DNA of 64,000 bases, taken from positions 2,686,001 to 2,750,000 of the forward strand of contig NZ_JBBOUI010000001.1 of assembly GCF_038005985.1 (NCBI RefSeq). The letters run 5' to 3'. The DNA comes from Solibacillus sp. FSL R7-0682 (GTDB taxonomy: Bacteria > Bacillota > Bacilli > Bacillales_A > Planococcaceae). Both the position numbers and the translations under genes were made by a program. The notes below the pieces were generated by a model. That model did no database searches. It saw nothing but the letters and a program-made list of their open reading frames with translations, and had not been told where the DNA came from. How positions within the stretch are numbered: position 1 is the first letter of the stretch; each line of letters opens with the position of its first letter. This document shows positions 1-8,654 of this stretch, one piece after another.

Positions 1-2
1 TT

Positions 3-1337
3 TTAAGCATGAATCGCTTTACCAAAGACAGAACGAGCTGCGTCACCTACATGTTCACTTACTGTAGGATGTGGGAATATTAAGCGGGCTAAATCCTTTA
101 CCGAGCCACCTAGCACTTTTGCGGCAAGCATCGAGTTAATCATTTCTGTTGCACCATCTCCTACAACACACGCCCCATAAATATCGCCTTCTGGACTTGC
201 AACAAACTTCATAAAACCTTGTGTGTTGCCTTCTAGCAATGCTTTTGGATTTGTCGGCAAATACATTTTCGTGACAATCGAATCCGCTGGTGCTTCATGC
301 TCGAGCATACCGAACGTTGCAATTTCAGGATGTGTGTAAACACAGCGTGGAATCTCTTGTTGATTAATTACCTTCGGATGCTTTCCTAAAATATAATCAA
401 CCGTATGAACTCCTTCAGCACTTGCTGAGTGGGCAAGCTGGAATCCTCCTACTAAATCACCGATTGCAAAAATACCTGGTATGCTTGTTTCATAATGATT
501 TGTTACTTTAATTAAGCGCCCATCCATTTGCATTTCAAGGGCTTCCGCAATTTCTGTATTTGGGCGTCTCCCAGTGGCAAATAATAAATTTTCAAATGGA
601 AAATTGCCAATTGACGTTTGAATCTCGTTCGGGTGAATTTCTTCAAATGTGAAATTCGTCACAAGTTCAATTCCTAGATGCTTCATTTTTTCTTTTATAA
701 TTGGACGAGCATCTGGTTCTTCAGTTTGCAATATATCTTTACTATGATTTAATACCGTCACTTTTGTTCCCATTGGTGCCAACGCAAACGCCATCTCAAT
801 CGCAATTACACCACCACCGATGATTGTCAGCTGCTTCGGCAGCTCTTGTATGGAGAAAAAAGTATCTGTCGTATAGTAATTCGCCGTTTCAATACCTTTA
901 AATGGTGGCACGAATGGCCGACTACCTGTTGCTAAAATAACATGATGCGCTGTAAATGCCACGTCGCCAACGATTACTTTTTTTTCGGCTGTCACTGTAG
1001 CTTCTCCGCGAAACATTGTAATTTGGGCGCTTGAAATAAATTGTTCAATATTCATTAATAGCTCTTCTACCACTTGATCTTTTCGCTTCATTAATTTTGG
1101 GAAATCTATGTTAATTGTAGGGACGGTTACTCCCCAATCTGTACCACGACGAATCTCTTGAACAAGTTTGCTATGTTCCAACATGATTTTAGAAGGTATA
1201 CAGCCAACATTGTAGCAAGCTCCCCCAACTTTGTCTCTTTCAACTAACGCCACCTTTAATCCACTTTTTGCAGCATGTATCGCTGCAACATAACCACCAG
1301 GGCCAGCACCAATCACCGCTAAATCAAATTTTTCCAT
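3..1337 (-). CDS. lpdA: Dihydrolipoyl dehydrogenase (E3 component)
   Basis: FAD-dependent E3 subunit that reoxidises the lipoyl groups of 2-oxoacid dehydrogenase complexes with NAD+. Seen: N-terminal FAD loop GAGPGG (residues 10-15), redox disulfide Cys41/Cys46 in GGACYNVGCIPSK, a second Rossmann loop GGGVIAIE near residue 174, and the C-terminal acid-base pair His423/Glu428 in HPTVSE. The usual motif is GGTCLNVGC, so Ala40 and Tyr42 are slightly unusual. An upstream in-frame start at 1361 exists, but GAGGTGG sits 5 nt before the ATG at 1337, so that start is preferred (444 aa, normal for the family). Partner E1/E2 genes are not in the window, so which complex it serves is unknown. Confidence 0.9.
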   Translation of the reverse strand: MEKFDLAVIGAGPGGYVAAIHAAKSGLKVALVERDKVGGACYNVGCIPSKIMLEHSKLVQEIRRGTDWGVTVPTINIDFPKLMKRKDQVVEELLMNIEQFISSAQITMFRGEATVTAEKKVIVGDVAFTAHHVILATGSRPFVPPFKGIETANYYTTDTFFSIQELPKQLTIIGGGVIAIEMAFALAPMGTKVTVLNHSKDILQTEEPDARPIIKEKMKHLGIELVTNFTFEEIHPNEIQTSIGNFPFENLLFATGRRPNTEIAEALEMQMDGRLIKVTNHYETSIPGIFAIGDLVGGFQLAHSASAEGVHTVDYILGKHPKVINQQEIPRCVYTHPEIATFGMLEHEAPADSIVTKMYLPTNPKALLEGNTQGFMKFVASPEGDIYGACVVGDGATEMINSMLAAKVLGGSVKDLARLIFPHPTVSEHVGDAARSVFGKAIHA

Positions 1338-1409
1338 TTTTCCCACCTCGTTTTTCACCATATCACCACCCTATATGTAATGCAACTTAGAAATAATTTT
1401 TTAAAAAAA

Positions 1410-1775
1410 TTATAAAACGGCGATCAATACACACACCCAGCCTGCTATAAACAATAAGCCACCAAGGGGTGTAATAGCCCCAAACTTACGAATTCCCAAT
1501 ATTGACAACATGTATAAGCTACCTGAAAACAAAATTATGCCGCCAATAAATAAATAAGTTGCTACTATTAAAGTTTGTATTTCCCCAAGTTGCCCCATTA
1601 ATAAACCGACCAAAAATATAGCTAAGCTATGATACATTTGATAACGTACTCCCGTTTCAAAGGTTAGCTCATATTTTTCTTCGGCAAACTTCCCCTTTAA
1701 AGCATGTGCACCAAATGCGCCGATAATAACAGATAACATTCCTAAAATTGAGCCAATCGCAATAATTGTGTTCAT
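1410..1775 (-). CDS. DUF423 family small membrane protein
   Basis: 121-residue integral membrane protein, about four hydrophobic segments, resembling the DUF423 family (YwdK-like) with the typical opening IGAFGAHALKGKF and a central YHSLAIFLVG segment. No catalytic motif is visible and the function of the family is not established. The ATG at 1775 follows GGAGG (TATGGAGGATGGAAAATG). It lies 72 nt upstream of lpdA on the same strand without an obvious terminator between them, so co-transcription is possible but not shown. Confidence 0.8.
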   Translation of the reverse strand: MNTIIAIGSILGMLSVIIGAFGAHALKGKFAEEKYELTFETGVRYQMYHSLAIFLVGLLMGQLGEIQTLIVATYLFIGGIILFSGSLYMLSILGIRKFGAITPLGGLLFIAGWVCVLIAVL

Positions 1776-1876
1776 TTTCCATCCTCCATATACGATTTAA
1801 ATTCATACCGTTTCATTATACAAAAAAAGTATTAACAAAAATTACATTTCTTTCGGTTAATTTTGGAAACAAAAAA

Positions 1877-1908
1877 AAACAGCAATTGATTCGCATCAAT
1901 TACTGTTT
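1877..1908 (-). terminator. Intrinsic terminator after the 3D-domain gene
   Basis: 14-nt arms (1877-1890 and 1895-1908, one G-U pair) around a 4-nt loop, followed on the minus strand by a run of T residues. It lies just past the stop of the 3D-domain gene and separates it from the DUF423/lpdA genes. Confidence 0.85.
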
Positions 1909-1918
1909 CATAATTACA

Positions 1919-2326
1919 TTATTTTAAAATCTTAATCTTTACTTTTTTTCTTCCCCAATTATAGGCTATTTTTTTCGTTTTAACAAAAATATCAATTTTA
2001 TGTCCTTTAATCGATCCACCTGTATCACCAGCAATCGCTATACCATATCCTTCCACCCAAACTTTTGTCCCAAGTGGAATTATCTTAGGGTCGACTGCAA
2101 TTAACTTTATGTCGGGATTCTGTTTTAAATTTATACCATATGCGGTTTTACCAGTACAACCTTTACATTCAGCAGTAAAGGCACTTGCCTCGACAGTAAC
2201 TGTTTTTAATACTTCATAATTATTTAAATCTTGATCAACATTATTCGTTGCTTTTGCATTAATTTCGAAAAACATGGCACTAACTAATACAAAAAATAGG
2301 CTTAATAGTAATTTATTTTTCAACAC
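1919..2326 (-). CDS. Secreted 3D-domain protein (YuiC/YocH-like)
   Basis: Short exported protein: signal peptide (LLLSLFFVLVSAMFFEI, cleavage probably after AKA), then a C-terminal 3D domain with its three aspartates in IAVDPKIIPLG, AGDTGG and KIDIFV. The 3D fold is related to MltA-type lytic transglycosylases and in Bacillus occurs in cell-wall hydrolases of the YocH/YuiC type, so a role in peptidoglycan remodelling is inferred. No LysM or other wall-binding domain is present. An ATG at 2350 overlaps the ribosome site: AGGAGGAA lies inside codons 3-5. The GTG at 2326, 11 nt past AGGAGG, gives a classic signal peptide and is preferred. The TTG at 2323 is an alternative. Confidence 0.8.
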   Translation of the reverse strand: MLKNKLLLSLFFVLVSAMFFEINAKATNNVDQDLNNYEVLKTVTVEASAFTAECKGCTGKTAYGINLKQNPDIKLIAVDPKIIPLGTKVWVEGYGIAIAGDTGGSIKGHKIDIFVKTKKIAYNWGRKKVKIKILK

Positions 2327-2510
2327 TTTAGCTATTTCCTCCTGAATCATTTGTAATATTTAGTAGTGTTTCATTGTTTCTAGTTTACACACGAAATATT
2401 TCAAACAGATTACAGTAATATTTTTTAACAATTACAAAATTTATATAAATTAATATGATTTGTAATAATTAAATTTTGCATACTAAAGTGTTTATACATT
2501 CTAAATAAAA

Positions 2511-2542
2511 TGCCCTGAAAAATCTTCAAGAATTTTGGGGCA
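2511..2542 (-). terminator. Intrinsic terminator after panD
   Basis: Imperfect hairpin with TGCCC/GGGGCA at the base and A/T pairs above, followed on the minus strand by a T-rich tail (TTTTATTT). It ends the panBCD unit. Confidence 0.7.
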
Positions 2543-2554
2543 AATAATCGTGAT

Positions 2555-2938
2555 TTACATAACCGTTGCTTCTGGTTCGTAATGAATCATTTCTTTAATC
2601 GAATTCCCTTCACCCATGATAGCTACTGTAGGTTTATGATTCGCAACTTCATGATTCTCAACGTAAACGTACGAAATAATAATAACAATATCGCCTTTTT
2701 GAACTAGACGGGCAGCTGCACCATTCACACATATAACACCTGATCCGCGCTCACCTGCAATTATATAAGTTTCAAAGCGAGCACCGTTATTATTGTTAAC
2801 GATGTGTACCTTTTCGTTTGGCAACATTCCAACGGCATCTAAAAGATCTTCATCAATTGTAATCGATCCGACATAATTTAAGTCTGCCTGTGTAACTTGT
2901 GCACGGTGGATTTTACTGTTCATCATCATTCTAAACAT
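2555..2938 (-). CDS. panD: Aspartate 1-decarboxylase (pyruvoyl enzyme)
   Basis: Makes beta-alanine from L-aspartate for pantothenate/CoA synthesis. The proenzyme self-cleaves between Gly24 and Ser25 to create the pyruvoyl group. Both residues are present in NYVGSITID, with the N-terminal MMNSKIHRA signature. 127 residues is the normal length. The gene is the last of panB-panC-panD: its ATG lies inside the end of panC (8-nt overlap), preceded by AGGGGAAG, which suggests translational coupling. Confidence 0.97.
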   Translation of the reverse strand: MFRMMMNSKIHRAQVTQADLNYVGSITIDEDLLDAVGMLPNEKVHIVNNNNGARFETYIIAGERGSGVICVNGAAARLVQKGDIVIIISYVYVENHEVANHKPTVAIMGEGNSIKEMIHYEPEATVM

Positions 2939-3794
2939 GAGCTACTTCCCCTTTTAATGAAAAAATTAAATTATCAATCAATCGAGTTTTTCCTATATAT
3001 ACTGCCGCAGCAAACACAACTTGCTTCGTTTCTTCAGTTACCTCATTTAAATCTGGGTATGAAAGGATTGTTAAGTAATCGATTTTCCCATTTGAATTTG
3101 CATGAATCACGTTTGTTGCTAATGCGACGGCTTTTTCTGGTTTCCCTGTTTGTAATATTTCAAGCTTAGCTAATTGTAGCGCCTGTTGAATGACAGGTGC
3201 CTGTGCACGTTCATCTTGTGACAAATAGACATTACGACTTGATTTTGCAAGTCCGTCCTGCTCGCGAACGACAGGAACCGTACGTATCGTAACAGGGAAG
3301 TTATAATCCCGCACCATTGTTTCAATAATAGCTACTTGCTGCGCATCCTTTTGACCAAAATAAGCACGGTCAGGTTGCACTAAGTTAAATAACTTAGCCA
3401 CCACCTGTAACACACCATCAAAGTGACCTGGGCGACTTGAGCCACATAATAAGGATGCTTGACGACCTGCTTGAATTTTTATTCCGCCGTTATGTGGGTA
3501 CATTTCTTCAACTGATGGTGCAAAAATAAAATCTACCCCAACAGATTCAGCCATTTTTGTATCCCGTACTAAATCTCGTGGATAAGATTCAAAATCTTCA
3601 TTCGGTCCAAATTGAGTTGGGTTTACAAAAATACTCATGACAACAATGTCATTTTCTTTTCGAGCATTAGTCGCCAACGTTAAATGCCCTTCATGCAAAA
3701 ATCCCATAGTTGGCACTAAGCCAATTGTTTTTGCAGACTGTTTTAATTGGCTAATAATTTCCCGTAATTGTACAATTGTCTCAATGACTTTCAT
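2931..3794 (-). CDS. panC: Pantothenate synthetase
   Basis: ATP-dependent ligase joining D-pantoate and beta-alanine to give pantothenate in the cytosol. Nucleotidyltransferase-superfamily motifs are clear: [10 protein letters not shown] near residue 28 (HIGH-type), [16 protein letters not shown] and KSSRNVYLS. At 287 residues it is full length. It starts at the TAATG junction with panB, so the stop and start codons share bases, and it overlaps panD at its end. The three genes therefore form a tightly coupled operon. Confidence 0.97.
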   Translation of the reverse strand: MKVIETIVQLREIISQLKQSAKTIGLVPTMGFLHEGHLTLATNARKENDIVVMSIFVNPTQFGPNEDFESYPRDLVRDTKMAESVGVDFIFAPSVEEMYPHNGGIKIQAGRQASLLCGSSRPGHFDGVLQVVAKLFNLVQPDRAYFGQKDAQQVAIIETMVRDYNFPVTIRTVPVVREQDGLAKSSRNVYLSQDERAQAPVIQQALQLAKLEILQTGKPEKAVALATNVIHANSNGKIDYLTILSYPDLNEVTEETKQVVFAAAVYIGKTRLIDNLIFSLKGEVAHV

Positions 3795-4630
3795 TATTTG
3801 ACGCCTCCATAAAGCTGCGTTAATTCCTCTTCATTCATCGTAAAGCTATGTGCAAGTGTTGGGAATGTGTTTCCCTTTACTGCTTTTGTATAGCCCTGAA
3901 TTCCACGTTCAATTTCTTCACCAACTTGTGCAAAGTTTTCCACAAACTTTGGTATGTGATGATTACCACATTTTAGTAAATCGTGGAATACTAGAACCTG
4001 GCCATCGGCTTCTTGTCCCGCACCAATTCCAATCGTAGGTATCGTTAATCGTTTTGATACTGCCTCTGTTAATTGATGAGGGATGCATTCTAATACAACT
4101 GCACATGCTCCCGCTTGCTCAACTAATAATGCATCTTGAATTAGCTTTTCAGCCTGCTCAGCCGTTTTCCCTTGTACTTTATATCCGCCAATTACTCCAG
4201 CTGATTGTGGAAGTAAGCCTAAATGTGCAACTACAGGAATACCTGCATTCGTTAACTTTTCAATTACTTGAATTACCTCGCCTGCACCTTCAACCTTTAA
4301 TGCGTTCGCATTTGTTTCTTGCATCATTTTTACAGCGGTTTTTAATGTTTCATTTAAATCACCATGATACGACCCGAATGGCATATCAACTACAATAAAT
4401 GTATCTTGTGCCCCTCGTCGAACAGCTTTGCTATGGTGAATCATATCTTCAACCGTTACTGGCATTGTTGATTCATACCCTAATACAACCATACCTAATG
4501 AATCGCCAACTAAAATCATATCGACCCCTGCAGCTTCTGAAAATTTAGCCGCTGGATAGTCATAGGCTGTAATCATGACAATTTTCTCGCCATTTTCCTT
4601 CATTTTTACAAACTGAGTTGTAGTTTTCAT
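3794..4630 (-). CDS. panB: 3-methyl-2-oxobutanoate hydroxymethyltransferase
   Basis: First committed step of pantothenate synthesis: transfers a hydroxymethyl group from 5,10-methylene-THF to ketoisovalerate. Seen: [13 protein letters not shown], the metal-site stretch [11 protein letters not shown], and GHLGLLPQS-type sequence ([11 protein letters not shown]). A longer reading frame reaches 4675, but GGAGG lies 7 nt before the ATG at 4630, which gives the family-typical start MKTTTQF. It is the first gene of panBCD and is preceded by a leader with an attenuator-like hairpin. Confidence 0.96.
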   Translation of the reverse strand: MKTTTQFVKMKENGEKIVMITAYDYPAAKFSEAAGVDMILVGDSLGMVVLGYESTMPVTVEDMIHHSKAVRRGAQDTFIVVDMPFGSYHGDLNETLKTAVKMMQETNANALKVEGAGEVIQVIEKLTNAGIPVVAHLGLLPQSAGVIGGYKVQGKTAEQAEKLIQDALLVEQAGACAVVLECIPHQLTEAVSKRLTIPTIGIGAGQEADGQVLVFHDLLKCGNHHIPKFVENFAQVGEEIERGIQGYTKAVKGNTFPTLAHSFTMNEEELTQLYGGVK

Positions 4631-4664
4631 GTTCGTCCTCCTTATTAAAGGAAGAAAACAAAAA

Positions 4665-4696
4665 TACCCTTCCATCTAAAAATAGACAGAAGGGTA
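4665..4696 (-). promoter_or_regulatory. Attenuator-like hairpin in the panB leader
   Basis: Perfect 8-bp stem (TACCCTTC 4665-4672 with GAAGGGTA 4689-4696), a 16-nt loop and, on the minus strand, TTTTTG directly after the stem. It sits about 35 nt before the panB ATG and inside the transcript leader, so as written it would stop transcription before panB. An upstream segment (about 4738-4747, minus-strand AGACAG..GGG) can pair with the 5' arm and loop (CCC..CTGTCT), giving a possible competing antiterminator. The signal sensed is unknown. Confidence 0.6.
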
Positions 4697-4785
4697 GCGT
4701 CATACGTAAAAAAAGTTTAAACGCGTGTTTTCTTCCGTCCCTGTCTGTATAGATCAAGGCAGATTGTGTAATGTTTTTTTGAAAA

Positions 4786-4822
4786 TTTTTAGGTACAGTT
4801 CGATTCGATACTGTCCTAAAAA
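4786..4822 (-). terminator. A-tract/T-tract hairpin between birA and panB
   Basis: Long hairpin: TTTTTAGG and CAGT arms around a 10-nt loop with one unpaired base, arms at 4786-4799 and 4810-4822. It can serve as the birA terminator, since T-rich sequence follows. Because a candidate promoter lies immediately upstream, it could instead be the first stem of the panB leader. The two roles cannot be separated by inspection. Confidence 0.5.
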
Positions 4823-4823
4823 C

Positions 4824-4832
4824 ACTATAACA
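4824..4832 (-). promoter_or_regulatory. Extended -10 promoter for panBCD
   Basis: On the minus strand TGTTATAGT matches an extended -10 (TGnTATAAT) with no good -35. It would start transcription near 4817 and give a leader of roughly 185 nt before panB. Confidence 0.4.
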
Positions 4833-4906
4833 AGTTTGAAAGAAAACGTACAGTATTTCATTTTTTTACATGAAGGCTCAAGTTGAATCATTTAGGTTTT
4901 TTATTT

Positions 4907-5890
4907 TCAAAATACTTCAATATCTGCTGAATAGACCCCTTTAATATCTCCATTCGCTTGACGAATTTCAAGAACACCATTTTCAGTAATGCTTATTGCT
5001 TCACCTTCAATAACTTCCCTTAAGGTAGTTGCTCGAACTTGCTTGCCTATCGTTCCAGAAGACTCTTCCCAAAGCTCTTTAATAAGCGGGAAGCCATGCT
5101 GCACGTAATGGTCACTATAATGTTCCAAGGATTCTAGTAATCTTGCTACAAGTTGTACACGATCTACAAATTGCTGTTCTTCAATACTAACTGACGTCGC
5201 GATTCCTTGTAGTTCTTCCGGAAAATCTTCTATTGATTGATTTACATTAATCCCTATACCAACTAACAAAGCTTGAACACGGTCTGATTCAGAAATCATT
5301 TCTGTCAAAATACCCGTCGTTTTTTTACCATTAATTAAAATATCGTTTGGCCATTTAATTACGGGTGTGAAGTTTTTGAACATTGCCTTCATTGCTTTAA
5401 CAACTGCAACTGCTGTCACTAATGTAAATTGTGGTGCCTGATGTGGTGCAATGTTAGGTCGAATAATAATTGTTAGCCAAATCCCTTTTCCTTTAGAGGA
5501 ATCCCATTCACGCATCATACGACCTCGACCCGCAGTTTGATGCTCTGCAATGACAATTGTACCATCGGGAACGCCCGAACGAACAAGCTCATGGGCGATT
5601 ATTTGTGTCGATTCTACGGTATCGTAATAATGTACTTGCTGACCATAGCGCTTTGTATGAAGTACTTGCTTTAACTGTGCAATATCTACCTTATCTGGTG
5701 TAGCTACTAAAACATAGCCACGTTTTTTTATCGTTTCAAATTGATAGCCTTCCTCTTGCAACACTTGGATATGTTTCCAAATAGCCGTTCTTGAAACGTT
5801 AAAATTGTCAGCTAATTGTTGACCAGAAAGTGGTTCACCTTTTGCGTTCAAAAATTGTTGTAAAATTTCATCCTTCATCGTTAAATGCAT
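4907..5890 (-). CDS. birA: Biotin-protein ligase / biotin operon repressor
   Basis: Bifunctional BirA: attaches biotin to acyl-CoA carboxylase and, via biotinyl-AMP, represses biotin genes. Seen: N-terminal winged helix (LSGQQLADNFNVSRTAIWKH, about residues 20-40), the ligase biotinyl-AMP loop GRGRMMREW, WPNDILINGKK with the catalytic lysine, and LLVGIGINVN, followed by the C-terminal SH3-like domain. 327 residues is normal for the two-domain type. The ATG at 5890 is 7 nt past AAAGGA. A second in-frame ATG four codons later lacks a ribosome site. Its start overlaps the end of cca by 23 nt, as in the cca-birA pair of B. subtilis. Confidence 0.95.
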   Translation of the reverse strand: MHLTMKDEILQQFLNAKGEPLSGQQLADNFNVSRTAIWKHIQVLQEEGYQFETIKKRGYVLVATPDKVDIAQLKQVLHTKRYGQQVHYYDTVESTQIIAHELVRSGVPDGTIVIAEHQTAGRGRMMREWDSSKGKGIWLTIIIRPNIAPHQAPQFTLVTAVAVVKAMKAMFKNFTPVIKWPNDILINGKKTTGILTEMISESDRVQALLVGIGINVNQSIEDFPEELQGIATSVSIEEQQFVDRVQLVARLLESLEHYSDHYVQHGFPLIKELWEESSGTIGKQVRATTLREVIEGEAISITENGVLEIRQANGDIKGVYSADIEVF

Positions 5891-7037
5891 GAAACCATTC
5901 CTTTAATTGTTGTTTATCATTTGCCACTTGTCCAGTTACAACAGCGTCTAATGCTGCATCTAATACTGGTTTAATCCATGGACCTCCCTTTTTGTCTAAC
6001 CAGACAATAACATCATTGCCGGTAATAGCTAATTGCTGACGTGTTTGAATAGGAAGTTCATTCTTTTTTATCGCAATATCATCGAATGTGATTGTCAATT
6101 GTTTGCTTTGCCACTGTGCAAAATGTAGCGCAGTCTTTAAAATGTCTAAATCAAAAGTAAAATAGTCCATCGATTGCCATCCATCTAGTAGACGGTCATA
6201 GGCATCAAAAACTAATTTTGCAAATAGCTTATCTTTATTCGAACACTTATATTGTGTGAGTAGTGATATCTCCCGATCATTGACGAAGCAAAAATATGCC
6301 CATCCAACTTGTCGATTGCCTCCATTAAAATATTGCCAATCGGAAATTGCAAACTTGCCTGGTAAAAATCGTTCTAACCCTGTTTGCTGAATATAATCGA
6401 TTGCAATTCGTGCATTATTAGATATCCAAATTTTCGAAAATTCCACTTGAATTCGCTCCATCGCAATAAACGAAATTGATGAAGATTGTTGGAGCACTGC
6501 TTGGAATGTCACAGGTTCAATGGAAAAGCCAAGTTGCGCTGCAAAACGAATTGCGCGAATCATCCGAAGTGCGTCCTCTCGGAAACGTTCGTCTGGATTA
6601 CCTACTGCGCGAATAATCCTGTTATCAATATCTTTACGACCGCTATAATAATCGATAAAATCCCCATCTTTATTTAAAGCCATCGCATTCATCGTAAAAT
6701 CCCGACGTTTTAAATCCTCTGTTAAACTCCGGACAAAATGAACCGCATCTGGTCTTCGATGATCACTATAGGTGGATTCCGTTCGAAACGTGGTAACTTC
6801 AATTGGTTCACCGCAATCTAAAACAATTACTGTTCCATGTTCAATCCCAACATCAATTGTATGATTAAAAATCTCTTGAATTTCATTTGGCAAAGCGCTC
6901 GTAGCAATATCTACGTCATTATTTTCTTTTTTCAAATAATAATCGCGGACAGCTCCACCAACTATAAATGCTTCAAAACCGGCTTGTTCAATAATGTTAA
7001 TAACCTCGGTTGCTGCCTGCCACTGTTTTGGAATCAT
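5868..7037 (-). CDS. cca: CCA tRNA nucleotidyltransferase
   Basis: Adds or repairs the 3' CCA end of tRNAs. Class II nucleotidyltransferase motifs in order: GGAVRDYYL, metal-binding DVDIATSALP, RRPD in SDHRRPDAVHF, RRDFTMNAMAL, and ERFREDALRMIRAIRFA. No HD domain follows, as expected for Gram-positive Cca. The open frame runs back to 7097, but homology starts at MIPKQWQ (7037, 390 aa). The ribosome site there (GAGTGGCGGA) is only moderate, so starts at 7061 or 7097 remain possible. Whichever is used, cca begins inside the 3' end of bshA (41 nt or more of overlap), which suggests coupled translation. Confidence 0.95.
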   Translation of the reverse strand: MIPKQWQAATEVINIIEQAGFEAFIVGGAVRDYYLKKENNDVDIATSALPNEIQEIFNHTIDVGIEHGTVIVLDCGEPIEVTTFRTESTYSDHRRPDAVHFVRSLTEDLKRRDFTMNAMALNKDGDFIDYYSGRKDIDNRIIRAVGNPDERFREDALRMIRAIRFAAQLGFSIEPVTFQAVLQQSSSISFIAMERIQVEFSKIWISNNARIAIDYIQQTGLERFLPGKFAISDWQYFNGGNRQVGWAYFCFVNDREISLLTQYKCSNKDKLFAKLVFDAYDRLLDGWQSMDYFTFDLDILKTALHFAQWQSKQLTITFDDIAIKKNELPIQTRQQLAITGNDVIVWLDKKGGPWIKPVLDAALDAVVTGQVANDKQQLKEWFHAFNDEG

Positions 7038-8169
7038 TTTTCTTTTCCGCCACTCTTTCATAAATTCTTTCGTATTGTTCGATGATTTTGGTTTCATGGA
7101 ATTGTTCTCTTACCGCATTTAAAGCTGCTTGACGGAATGATGCTAATTTTTCCTCATCTTGTAACAACTCTACTGCATATTTGGCAACAGACTCAGTATC
7201 ACCTAATTCTACTAAATAACCATTTACTCCGTGCTCAATTACTTCAGGAATACCTCCAATGGATGTTCCAATACCAGGTACACCACATGCCATTGCTTCC
7301 AATAAAACTAGTCCGAATGATTCCTTCTCAGAAAGTAGTAACTTTAAATCACTAATAGCAAACAGTTCCGTAATATTTTCTTGCTTCCCTAAAAATAAAA
7401 CATCATCTTTATACGGAGAAACTTTCACCATATTCATAATACGATGCTTTTCAGGCCCATCTCCGACTAAAAGTAATTTTGCTGGCATTCTTTCTCGAAT
7501 GCGCATAAATGATGCAATAACATCAGGTAAATTTTTTATTTTACGGAAGTTTGAAATATGAATTAGTACTTTTTCATGTTCTTCTATACCAAATTGTTGC
7601 TTTAGATTACCTGGATCTACTACTTTGAATACATTTTCATCTACAAAATTATAAATCGTATCAATTGGCACATTCGTATCAATTAAATCATAAGTTTGCT
7701 GTCTCAAAGAATTAGATACCGCAGTAACGGCGTCTGACCGATCAATTCCATACTTGATTGCTTGTGCTAACGTGGAGTCTTCACCTAATACTGAAATATC
7801 TGTTCCATGAAGTGTCGTTACGATGCCAAAGTCTCTTCCACTCATATCTCTGGCTAAAACAGCACAAACCGCATGAGGAATTGCATAATGTACATGTAAA
7901 ACATCCAACTGCTCATCTTTCACAACATCTGCCATCTTACTCGCTAAAGCAATATCATAGGGAGGATACTGAAAAACAGAGTAATTATTCACTTCAACTT
8001 CATGGAAAAAGACGTTTGGGTAAATTTTATTAAGTCGAAAAGGTACACTCGATGTAATGAAGTGAATTTCATGTCCTCGTTCTGCTAACATTTTTCCAAG
8101 CTCTGTTGCAATGACGCCAGAACCTCCTACTGTCGGATAGCATGTAATACCAATTTTTAATTTTTTCAT
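6997..8169 (-). CDS. bshA: N-acetyl-alpha-D-glucosaminyl L-malate synthase
   Basis: GT4-family glycosyltransferase that starts bacillithiol synthesis by joining UDP-GlcNAc to L-malate. Seen: N-terminal GITCYPTVGGSGVIATELG, HVHYAIPHA, THLHGT-type VTTLHGTDISVLG, and the GT4 nucleotide-binding EKESFGLVLLEAMACGVP. GGAGAG lies 6 nt before the ATG at 8169. An earlier ATG at 8181 has its AAGG directly abutting the codon and is rejected. In B. subtilis the deacetylase gene bshB1 sits between bshA and mgsA. Here there is no room for it, so the second step must be encoded elsewhere. ypdA in this window also belongs to bacillithiol metabolism. Confidence 0.94.
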   Translation of the reverse strand: MKKLKIGITCYPTVGGSGVIATELGKMLAERGHEIHFITSSVPFRLNKIYPNVFFHEVEVNNYSVFQYPPYDIALASKMADVVKDEQLDVLHVHYAIPHAVCAVLARDMSGRDFGIVTTLHGTDISVLGEDSTLAQAIKYGIDRSDAVTAVSNSLRQQTYDLIDTNVPIDTIYNFVDENVFKVVDPGNLKQQFGIEEHEKVLIHISNFRKIKNLPDVIASFMRIRERMPAKLLLVGDGPEKHRIMNMVKVSPYKDDVLFLGKQENITELFAISDLKLLLSEKESFGLVLLEAMACGVPGIGTSIGGIPEVIEHGVNGYLVELGDTESVAKYAVELLQDEEKLASFRQAALNAVREQFHETKIIEQYERIYERVAEKKNDSKTVAGSNRGY

Positions 8170-8231
8170 TCGTCTCTCCATCCTTTCTAAAGTTCAATAA
8201 AGTGAAACGTCAAATCATTTGGCACATAGAT

Positions 8232-8642
8232 TTATTGTCTACGCTCCGAAAGCGTTCGCCAATCGACAAAGCCTTCTTGTAAACCTTTTAATAAAATTTC
8301 CGCAGTTCCCATATTCGTTGCTAATGGAATATGATACAAATCACACAAACGCACAAGTGCCATTACATCTGGCTCATGCGGCTGTGCTGTTAATGGATCG
8401 CGGAAGAAAAATACCATATCTAAATCATTATCGGCGATTTTCGCCCCAATTTGTTGATCTCCTCCAAGTGGGCCAGAACGAAATTTGGTAATAGACAAAC
8501 CTGTTTCAGCTTCAATCATCGTTCCTGTTGTACCTGTTGCAAATAGATCATGTTCCCCTAAAATATCACGATATGCAATCGCAAATTGAATTAAATTATC
8601 TTTTTTACGATCGTGTGCGATTAATGCTATTTTCATATTCAT
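8232..8642 (-). CDS. mgsA: Methylglyoxal synthase
   Basis: Converts dihydroxyacetone phosphate to methylglyoxal and phosphate, a bypass of lower glycolysis. Family landmarks: [11 protein letters not shown], the phosphate-binding [17 protein letters not shown], and [14 protein letters not shown] containing catalytic-region aspartates. 136 residues is normal. Start: ATG 8642 (5 nt past AAGGA) is used here. The ATG two codons later gives the usual N-terminus MKIALIAHD and is equally acceptable. It is 12 nt downstream of dapB and clearly co-transcribed with it. Confidence 0.95.
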   Translation of the reverse strand: MNMKIALIAHDRKKDNLIQFAIAYRDILGEHDLFATGTTGTMIEAETGLSITKFRSGPLGGDQQIGAKIADNDLDMVFFFRDPLTAQPHEPDVMALVRLCDLYHIPLATNMGTAEILLKGLQEGFVDWRTLSERRQ

Positions 8643-8654
8643 TCATTCCATTCC

